Below are positions 6,268 to 10,871 of a stretch of DNA of 10,871 bases, one piece after another. Every line of letters starts with the position of its first letter. The first letter of the stretch is position 1. Location: contig CALGZO010000204.1 in NCBI GenBank assembly GCA_937934465.1, positions 1-10,871 of the forward strand, read 5' to 3'. The stretch is from an uncultured Fimbriimonadales bacterium (lineage in GTDB: Bacteria; Armatimonadota; Fimbriimonadia; Fimbriimonadales; GBS-DC). A program made the translations under genes and the position numbers. Under the pieces are notes generated by a model. The model was not told where the DNA came from, ran no database searches, and saw only the letters and a list, made by a program, of their open reading frames with translations.

Positions 6268-6429
6268 ATGTATCGCAAAAAGGCTCCTTTCCGGGCGACT
6301 TTCCTCACCAACCCCACCACACACGGGAGGCGCGGAGACCCCGCCCGCGCCTCCTGCAACTATCCGTACACGAGGCTATACCGCTATGACGCTCCCTACC
6401 GCGTTCAGGTTCCCCACACTGTGCCATAA
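6268..6429 (+). CDS. Possible 53-aa small ORF upstream of anmK
   Basis: The ORF starts at ATG 6268, with AAAGGA at 6253-6258 nine bases before it and a TATAAT further up, and ends with TAA at 6427-6429, 15 bases before anmK. The product is basic and rich in Tyr, Arg and Pro (begins MYRKKAPFRATFLTNP, ends YRVQVPHTVP). It has no known motif. A 10-bp GC hairpin lies inside it. It could equally be an untranslated leader whose openness is chance. Only the ribosome binding site and promoter context favour translation. Confidence 0.3.
   Translation: MYRKKAPFRATFLTNPTTHGRRGDPARASCNYPYTRLYRYDAPYRVQVPHTVP
6326..6354 (+). other. GC-rich stem-loop in anmK leader
   Basis: GGAGGCGCGG (6326-6335) pairs exactly with CCGCGCCTCC (6345-6354) around a 9-base loop. 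No T run follows, so it is not a standard terminator for the M32 gene. The first arm carries GGAGG, an anti-Shine-Dalgarno match held in the stem. Confidence 0.5.
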
Positions 6430-6444
6430 TCTATAGCGCAACCG

Positions 6445-7638
6445 ATGAATCTCACCGTTTCGACGCTTGGGAGTAGTCTCGGCGTCTCTTGCGAGCGTGC
6501 GCGGTACGCGATTGGTCTGATGGCGGGCACTTCGCTGGACGGCATCGACGCGGCGTTGGTGCGCCTCACGGGTTCAAGCGACGCGCTGCAGGCGCAGACG
6601 CTTGCGGTTCACCACAGCCCCTACACGCCTGAAGAGCGCGAGGGACTGCTCCAGCTCATCGAGCGCGGGCGTCCCGCCGAGTTGTGCCTGTGGGACGCCT
6701 ATTTAGGCGAGCGGTTCGCGCAGGCGGCTTCGGAGTTGATGGCGCAGGCGCGCCCGCCACGCTTGGATTTCATCGGCTCGCACGGGCAGACCATCTGGCA
6801 CGCGCCCCACGGCGCGTTGCTCGGCGCGCCCGTGCGCAATACCTTGCAGATTGGTCAGCCCGATGTGATAGCGGCGCGGCTGGGCGCGCCCGTGATTGCC
6901 GACTTCCGCACCCGCGATATGGCGCACGGTGGACAAGGCGCGCCGCTTGTGCCGATTGTCGATTGGCTGCTGCTGCGCCATCCGAGTGAACATCGCGTCG
7001 CGCTGAACTTGGGCGGTATGGCGAATGTGACGGTGCTGCCCGCGAACGGCGCGCCCGACACAATCGCAGCGTTCGACACAGGACCCGGCAACGCGCTCAT
7101 CGACGCTGCGGTCTACGCCTACACGCAGGGACAGCACACCTACGACCGCGATGGGTACTGGGCGTCGCGCGGCGCGGTTCACGAGCGTCTCCTCAACTAC
7201 CTGATGAGCCACCCCTATCTTGAACAGCCGCCGCCGAAGTCCACAGGGCGCGAGGTTTTTGGCGAGGCGTTGCTGGAAGAGTTGCATCGTATGTTCGGCA
7301 GATTGCAGCTGCACGAGCTTGCCGCCACTTTCACCGAGTTCACCGCGCGCTCAGTTGCCGACGCGCTTGCACGCTTTGTGTCGCCCCACTATCCGATACG
7401 GCGCGTGATTGTTTCAGGCGGCGGCGTCCACAACCCCGCGCTGATGGCGCGTCTGCAGGCGCGCCTGCCCGATGTGAGCATCGTATCGTCCGCGCAGTAC
7501 GGGATTGACCCCGACTTCAAAGAGGCGGTCGCTTTCGCTGTGCTGGCGGATCGGTTCCTGCAGGGCTTGCCAGCGACCTATCCCAACACGACTGGCGCGT
7601 CGCGACCGTGTTTAGCAGGCAAGTTAGCGACGCCCTAA
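6445..7638 (+). CDS. anmK: Anhydro-N-acetylmuramic acid kinase
   Basis: This cytosolic enzyme opens the anhydro ring of anhydroMurNAc from recycled peptidoglycan and phosphorylates it with ATP to MurNAc-6-phosphate. Family motifs in order: RYAIGLMAGTSLDGIDAALV (20-39), FIGSHGQTIWH (109-119), QIGQPDVIAARLGAPVIADF (135-154), TRDMAHGGQGAPLVP (156-170) with the conserved Asp158, NLGGMANVTVL (188-198), FDTGPGNALID (210-220) and VSGGGVHNPALM (323-334). At 397 residues it is slightly longer than the roughly 370 usual, with a 20-residue N-terminal and a short Pro/Thr-rich C-terminal extension. ATG 6445 has no Shine-Dalgarno; CATAAT at 6425-6430 could give a short leader. It stands alone, with no murQ or nagZ beside it. 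It converges on the PEP-CTERM gene. Confidence 0.95.
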   Translation: MNLTVSTLGSSLGVSCERARYAIGLMAGTSLDGIDAALVRLTGSSDALQAQTLAVHHSPYTPEEREGLLQLIERGRPAELCLWDAYLGERFAQAASELMAQARPPRLDFIGSHGQTIWHAPHGALLGAPVRNTLQIGQPDVIAARLGAPVIADFRTRDMAHGGQGAPLVPIVDWLLLRHPSEHRVALNLGGMANVTVLPANGAPDTIAAFDTGPGNALIDAAVYAYTQGQHTYDRDGYWASRGAVHERLLNYLMSHPYLEQPPPKSTGREVFGEALLEELHRMFGRLQLHELAATFTEFTARSVADALARFVSPHYPIRRVIVSGGGVHNPALMARLQARLPDVSIVSSAQYGIDPDFKEAVAFAVLADRFLQGLPATYPNTTGASRPCLAGKLATP

Positions 7639-7643
7639 CGCAG

Positions 7644-7672
7644 AAAAAACCCCCAGCAGGTTTTGCTGGGGG
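7644..7672 (-). terminator. Intrinsic terminator of the PEP-CTERM gene
   Basis: CCCCCAGCA (7650-7658) and TGCTGGGGG (7664-7672) form a 9-bp stem with a 5-base loop. AAAAAA (7644-7649) becomes T6 after the stem on the minus strand. It lies 33 bases past the stop of the minus-strand gene and just after the anmK stop. On the plus strand the T run is missing, so it serves anmK poorly. Confidence 0.85.
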
Positions 7673-7704
7673 CTTAGGGGATGGGAGGTGAGGATGATGC
7701 AGCG

Positions 7705-8637
7705 TCAAGCCTTGCGACGGCGCAGACCCATCAAACCCGCCAAGCCGACGCCCAACGCCATCAAGCTCGCGGGTTCAGGCACAACAACCGTGAAGTATTG
7801 GTTGCCCGGAATGTTGGCGAAGTTCACATTGCGCGGCTCGCCGAGATTTCCGCCGCCGCCGATGCCTCCAAGCACCTGGTTCGAGAGGAAGTCGTGCCCA
7901 GAGCCGTTGATGAACGCGCTAATCTTGATGATGGGGGTTCCTGTAATGCCAATCGCTGCGAAGGGGATGGCTAACTCGATGCCTGTGGTCACGGTTGAGC
8001 CGTCGCCCGACGCCAGCCCGCTTCCAGCCTCCACGCCGCCCGTGTTGCTGTTGTTAATCGTAACGCGGATGTTGTTGGGGTTGTTGCCTCCGCTAAGAAC
8101 GCCGTTTGAGGCAGCGCCAGTGGTTCCGAGATAGTCTCCCGGACCGCCGCCGTTTGTGAGCAGCTCTGCCCAGTTGGCGTAGAGCGCGTAGGGATTGCCG
8201 CCGCCCGTAATGCCAATCCAGTAGTCTGCCTCGAAATCAGCGTCAAAGGTCAGCCCATTTCCAGAACCGTCATCGCCCATGCGGTTCAGACCGTTGAAGT
8301 CAACATTTGAGTTATCCCCGCGTAGGCGGTTCTGCCCGCCCGCCCTTGTGTCGAAGAAGATTTCCAGCTTATTGAAGTTGGACTCCAGGTTGCCCGCGAG
8401 GAACAGATACAAGATTTGGTTTGTCATGTCCACATAGGCGTAGGCGGCGTCTAATTCCGAGCCGTTCGCAAAGTCCACCTGTCCCAGATTGCTATCGCCG
8501 AAGCCAGTCTGGGTGTTTTGCACGACGAGTGCTGAGCCATAGACGGGGTCGCGCGTGCCGTCTATCGTCGGTTGCGCCAGCGCGACGACGCTCAGCGAAG
8601 CCAACGCCAAAAGTGCGCTCCATTTCAGTGTTCGCAT
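7705..8637 (-). CDS. PEP-CTERM sorted exported protein
   Basis: A 310-residue secreted protein. Residues 1-22 (MRTLKWSALLALASLSVVAL then AQ) are a signal peptide. The mature part starts QPTIDGTRDPVYGSALVVQN and contains YVDMTNQILYLFLAGNLESN, then FNKLEIFFDTRAGGQN. This beta-rich domain is seen in other PEP-CTERM proteins of Armatimonadota- and Planctomycetota-like bacteria, with no known activity. Gly/Asn-rich loops follow (residues about 165-200 and 255-265). The C-terminus is a textbook PEP-CTERM signal: VVPEPASL (285-292), a hydrophobic stretch, then LRRRKA. In known systems an exosortase removes this tail and attaches or exports the protein; no exosortase is in the window. ATG 8637 is chosen over the further upstream open frame because GGAGGT (8652-8647) lies 9 bases before it and the signal peptide starts there. 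It has its own promoter, structured leader and terminator. Confidence 0.92.
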   Translation of the reverse strand: MRTLKWSALLALASLSVVALAQPTIDGTRDPVYGSALVVQNTQTGFGDSNLGQVDFANGSELDAAYAYVDMTNQILYLFLAGNLESNFNKLEIFFDTRAGGQNRLRGDNSNVDFNGLNRMGDDGSGNGLTFDADFEADYWIGITGGGNPYALYANWAELLTNGGGPGDYLGTTGAASNGVLSGGNNPNNIRVTINNSNTGGVEAGSGLASGDGSTVTTGIELAIPFAAIGITGTPIIKISAFINGSGHDFLSNQVLGGIGGGGNLGEPRNVNFANIPGNQYFTVVVPEPASLMALGVGLAGLMGLRRRKA

Positions 8638-8669
8638 CGTTGCTATACCTCCACGCATGCTTGAGTTAG

Positions 8670-8737
8670 GAGGGCGAGACCACTCGCCCTCAGTGGCGAG
8701 AAATCGTATTCTCGCCTTGCGCCCCCAAGATGGGGGC
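8670..8737 (-). promoter_or_regulatory. Leader with three perfect hairpins
   Basis: On the minus-strand transcript the order is GCCCCCA/TGGGGGC (8737-8731 with 8727-8721, 3-base loop), GGCGAGAA/TTCTCGCC (8716-8709 with 8702-8695, 6-base loop) and GAGGGCGAG/CTCGCCCTC (8691-8683 with 8678-8670, 4-base loop). All pair without mismatch. The last ends 17 bases before the Shine-Dalgarno of the PEP-CTERM gene. The likely role is message stabilisation or translational control; no riboswitch class is recognised. Confidence 0.7.
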
Positions 8738-8789
8738 TGGGTACAACAGGGCAAATGTATAGATTCAGCGGCAAACGATCCTCGCCTCT

Positions 8790-8818
8790 ATTATAGCACA
8801 TTTTGCGCGGTGGTGCAA
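8790..8818 (-). promoter_or_regulatory. Sigma-70-type promoter of the PEP-CTERM gene
   Basis: On the minus strand TTGCAC (8818-8813) and TATAAT (8795-8790) are separated by exactly 17 bases, a near-consensus promoter. Transcription would start near 8783, giving a leader of about 145 bases that contains the three hairpins. Confidence 0.85.
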
Positions 8819-8884
8819 GAGTCGACGCACAAAACTGGTAATTTTGCGAGTGAGTGAATCGCCCAACTGCGGGCGAGGTAAAAT

Positions 8885-9961
8885 ATGAGCATGAGTCGTG
8901 GACGCACTGTGAACTCGCGGGCGGCGACACAAAACGGGGCACAGGGTGGTTCTCGATTGCCGTCAAGCGCATCAGCGACGGCAGAGCTGTCGGTCGGTTC
9001 TGCTCAGAGGGACGCGCTGCTGACGCCCAATCAGATTTATCACGGCGACGCCCGCGACTTGCTGAAATCTATTGAGACCAATAGTATTCCTCTGAGCATC
9101 TGGTCGCCTCCCTACTTCGTCGGCAAAAGTTATGAGCAGCATCTCAGTTACGAGGAGTGGAAGTCCCTGATTGGCGAAGTGATACATCTCCATTATCCGA
9201 TTATTCGTCCTGGCGGCTTTGTGGCAATCAATATCGCCGACATTTTATGTTTTCGTGATTCGAATATGCCCCGTCTACAAGCCGACTCTGTGGACAGAAA
9301 ACGCTCGCCTGTGACGCGTGAAGATATCTTGCATGCCATGAAGCAGTTCCCTCACCTGAAACGCCACGAGCTGGCGCGACTGCTGGGATGCAGCGAGCAG
9401 ACCATCGATCGTCGTTTGAAGGGCAATAACGCTCGCGGCGGCAAGTACGCAGCCCAAACGCGCGTTCATTTAGTGGGTGGCTTGGTGGAAGAGTGGTGTC
9501 GGCAGTCAGGATTCTACTTGTACGACAGGCGTATCTGGATTAAAGACCCCGCTTGGGAGAATAATCCGTGGTTTACGCTCTCTTACCGATCGATTGACGA
9601 GTTTGAATACATCTACATCCTCTGGAAACCTGGAGTGACGCAAGTGCGTCGCTCGCGTTTGAGCAGCCAAGAGTGGAGTGAATGGGGCGCGCGCGCCGTC
9701 TGGCAGTTCCCATCGGTGCGAAAAAACGAGGCACACGAGTCGCAATTCCCCGTTGAGCTCCCACGACGCCTCATCAAACTACTCTCCGAACCTGGTGAAG
9801 TTGTCCTCGACTGCTTCGTCGGGAGCGGGACGACCGCAATCGCCGCCTTGATGGAAGGGCGACAGTTCATCGGCATTGAATTAATGCCTGAATATGTGCA
9901 ACTTGCACGCGAACGAATCGAACATTTCAGGGCAACCCAACAGCATACACTATGTTTTTGA
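8885..9961 (+). CDS. Type II beta-class DNA methyltransferase (SfiI-like system)
   Basis: A 358-residue S-adenosylmethionine-dependent DNA amino-methyltransferase. The catalytic motif SPPY (74-77) comes before the cofactor motif LDCFVGSGTTAIAALMEG (308-325) and IGIELMPEYVQLARERI (329-345), so the order is beta class. SPPY fits N4-cytosine or N6-adenine methylation, and N4-cytosine is likelier given an SfiI-like partner. FPVELPRRLIKLL (288-300) is motif X. Between motif V (RPGGFVAINIADI, 108-120) and RRIWIKDPAW (215-224) lies an unusual insertion with a helix-turn-helix (about 147-180: HLKRHELARLLGCSEQTIDR). The first 47 residues are Ser/Ala-rich and look non-conserved. GAGG (8875-8878) is 6 bases before ATG 8885; ATG 8891 is an alternative. 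It should protect the host's sites from the nuclease, whose start overlaps its end by 10 bases. No separate controller gene is present. Confidence 0.9.
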   Translation: MSMSRGRTVNSRAATQNGAQGGSRLPSSASATAELSVGSAQRDALLTPNQIYHGDARDLLKSIETNSIPLSIWSPPYFVGKSYEQHLSYEEWKSLIGEVIHLHYPIIRPGGFVAINIADILCFRDSNMPRLQADSVDRKRSPVTREDILHAMKQFPHLKRHELARLLGCSEQTIDRRLKGNNARGGKYAAQTRVHLVGGLVEEWCRQSGFYLYDRRIWIKDPAWENNPWFTLSYRSIDEFEYIYILWKPGVTQVRRSRLSSQEWSEWGARAVWQFPSVRKNEAHESQFPVELPRRLIKLLSEPGEVVLDCFVGSGTTAIAALMEGRQFIGIELMPEYVQLARERIEHFRATQQHTLCF

Positions 9962-10665
9962 CCCCTGAGCAGATCGAGCAGAATCCTGAGATTGTTGAGT
10001 CCGTTGAGCGCGCGACCCTGCGTATGGTAACGCAAGCGCTCTTCCTCTACAGACACACGGCGGCGGAGATTTTTGCACGCGAGCCTGACTTGCCCAGCGA
10101 CATCGCGGAAGATATTACACGCGAAGCAGTCGACACACTCGGCATGTCTCGGATAGGAGTGCGCCTCTTTGGCAAAATCGATTACAAACGCGCACGCTAT
10201 CATTTCAATAGCAGCTATGCGGTTCAGCAGGCGCTATTTATAGACTCCAAGGCAGAGCATTACAACGCGCGAGAGACCATCACCCTTCAACTGACACAGA
10301 CCTCGATGCAAGTTATGCAACAGCGAAGCCAGCAACTGATACAGGAACAGGGCAAACTGCCCATATTTGTTCAGACGGATGCGGGTTCGCTGCTATCTAC
10401 AACAATCTTTATAAAGTATAACTACTTGGAACAAGAAGGAATTAATCGTCTGATTAGTATAAGCGTTATCGCTTTACCTAACGGTTTGCTGCAGGAGCGT
10501 TATAACCCCTCCTACAAGGATACCGTGTGGTTAGCAGGTAGGGATTCGCCGCAGCGTGGAGAAAAATTCCGCGTGCGATTGTCGCTGCCGAGGCTCAGAC
10601 GAAAAGCGCGCTGGCGAGTGCAGGAAATTCTTGTGGACGCGCCAGCGTTAGCGTGGCAGGAGTGA
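9952..10665 (+). CDS. SfiI-like type II restriction endonuclease
   Basis: A 237-residue protein that I recognise as related to SfiI, the tetrameric enzyme that cuts at GGCCNNNNNGGCC. Matching segments, from memory of SfiI, are VESVERATLRMVTQAL (15-30), FGKIDYKRARY (73-83), ALFIDSKA (94-101), LISISVIALPNGLLQERYNP (167-186), RDSPQRGE (197-204) and WRVQEI (221-226). The active site appears intact: D77 and D98-S-K100, with the 21-residue spacing of SfiI D79, D100 and K102. It is about 30 residues shorter than SfiI (269), mainly at the C-terminus. The ATG at 9952 lies inside the end of the methyltransferase gene, so translation is coupled with methylase first. AT-rich stretches (for example 10405-10480) contrast with GC-rich neighbours and suggest transfer. 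Specificity may have drifted from SfiI. Confidence 0.85.
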   Translation: MFLTPEQIEQNPEIVESVERATLRMVTQALFLYRHTAAEIFAREPDLPSDIAEDITREAVDTLGMSRIGVRLFGKIDYKRARYHFNSSYAVQQALFIDSKAEHYNARETITLQLTQTSMQVMQQRSQQLIQEQGKLPIFVQTDAGSLLSTTIFIKYNYLEQEGINRLISISVIALPNGLLQERYNPSYKDTVWLAGRDSPQRGEKFRVRLSLPRLRRKARWRVQEILVDAPALAWQE

Positions 10666-10871
10666 ATGATGCGCTGGGAGAGAATGCCTGTTCTGGCGCG
10701 TTATGACGCCGAGCATGTGCGTGCGATTGCGATGCCCGTCGGTGGGATTGGCGCGGGGTGTTTCGCGCTGGGAGGCGACGGCGCGCTGCTCGACTGGCAG
10801 CTGATGAGCCGTCCCCATCGTGGCTGGCGTCCGCCGTACGCGCATCTGCTGCTGCGTGTGCAGTTGGCGGG
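10666..10871 (+). CDS. GH116 family glycosidase, N-terminal part (runs off edge)
   Basis: The gene starts directly after the nuclease stop (ATG at 10666, or 10669), with GGAG at 10659-10662 as a close ribosome binding site. The visible 68 residues contain RAIAMPVGGIGAGCFALGGD, then GALLDWQLMSRPHRGW. The P-x-G-G-I-G-x-G-x-x-x-x-G-x-x-G-x-x-x-D-W-x-x-x-x-R-P pattern opens the N-terminal domain of GH116 beta-glucosidases/glucosylceramidases, which hydrolyse beta-linked glucosides or glucosylceramide-like substrates. Catalytic residues would lie far beyond the edge and cannot be checked. No signal peptide is visible. It may be co-transcribed with the restriction-modification pair, but a functional link is unlikely. 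Confidence 0.8.
   Translation, partial: MMRWERMPVLARYDAEHVRAIAMPVGGIGAGCFALGGDGALLDWQLMSRPHRGWRPPYAHLLLRVQLA

Noticed and set aside
4920..6359. A 479-codon open frame on the minus strand
   Set aside because: It lies opposite the M32 carboxypeptidase, which has its full set of family motifs. The product is His/Arg/Gln-rich with no domain; it is a GC third-position shadow.
6703..7314. A 203-codon minus-strand frame inside anmK
   Set aside because: anmK carries all its motifs through this stretch; the reverse frame has no family resemblance.
7688..8134. A 148-codon plus-strand frame opposite the PEP-CTERM gene
   Set aside because: Pro/Ser-rich chance translation of the reverse strand of a clear exported protein gene.
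8638..8754. N-terminal extension of the PEP-CTERM protein from 8754
   Set aside because: The extension would translate through the three hairpins and the Shine-Dalgarno, and would bury the signal peptide. ATG 8637 has GGAGGT at proper spacing.

Overview
The window is GC-rich DNA from a bacterium, tentatively a thermophilic member of the Armatimonadota or a relative. Four things point that way: a PEP-CTERM exported protein, a DUF5658 membrane protein, an M32 carboxypeptidase and the start of a GH116 glycosidase in one stretch. The phylum is inference; no marker here fixes it.

Positions 1-2360 are an accessory stretch in decay. It has a frameshifted DDE transposase on the minus strand running off the left edge. 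Next comes a broken gene resembling a phage replication protein, with a dense cluster of TGAAAT/ATTTCA dyads inside it. Then follow one unknown small gene, one gene resembling a phage small terminase, and at least six strong stem-loops between genes. This remnant ends at an intact tRNA-Gly(TCC).

Positions 2364-8820 look like the chromosomal backbone. tRNA-Gly is followed within 8 bases by a UvrA reading frame cut at 251 residues, whose stop overlaps the start of deoB. A small DUF5658 membrane protein converges on deoB and is divergent from an M32 carboxypeptidase. A possible 53-residue ORF or structured leader precedes anmK. anmK converges on the PEP-CTERM gene across a minus-strand terminator. 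The PEP-CTERM gene has a consensus promoter and a leader with three perfect hairpins.

Positions 8885-10665 hold a two-gene type II restriction-modification system: a beta-class DNA methyltransferase overlapping by 10 bases a nuclease that I recognise as an SfiI relative. The AT-rich stretches of the nuclease gene suggest transfer. A GH116 gene starts at once after it and leaves the right edge.

The most striking observation is sequence-wide. Read line by line, GGCC does not occur once in 10,871 bases, although tens of copies are expected at this composition and GCGC and CGCG are common. GGCC is the half-site of SfiI (GGCCNNNNNGGCC), the recognised relative of the nuclease encoded here. This suggests strong, old restriction pressure on GGCC in this lineage.
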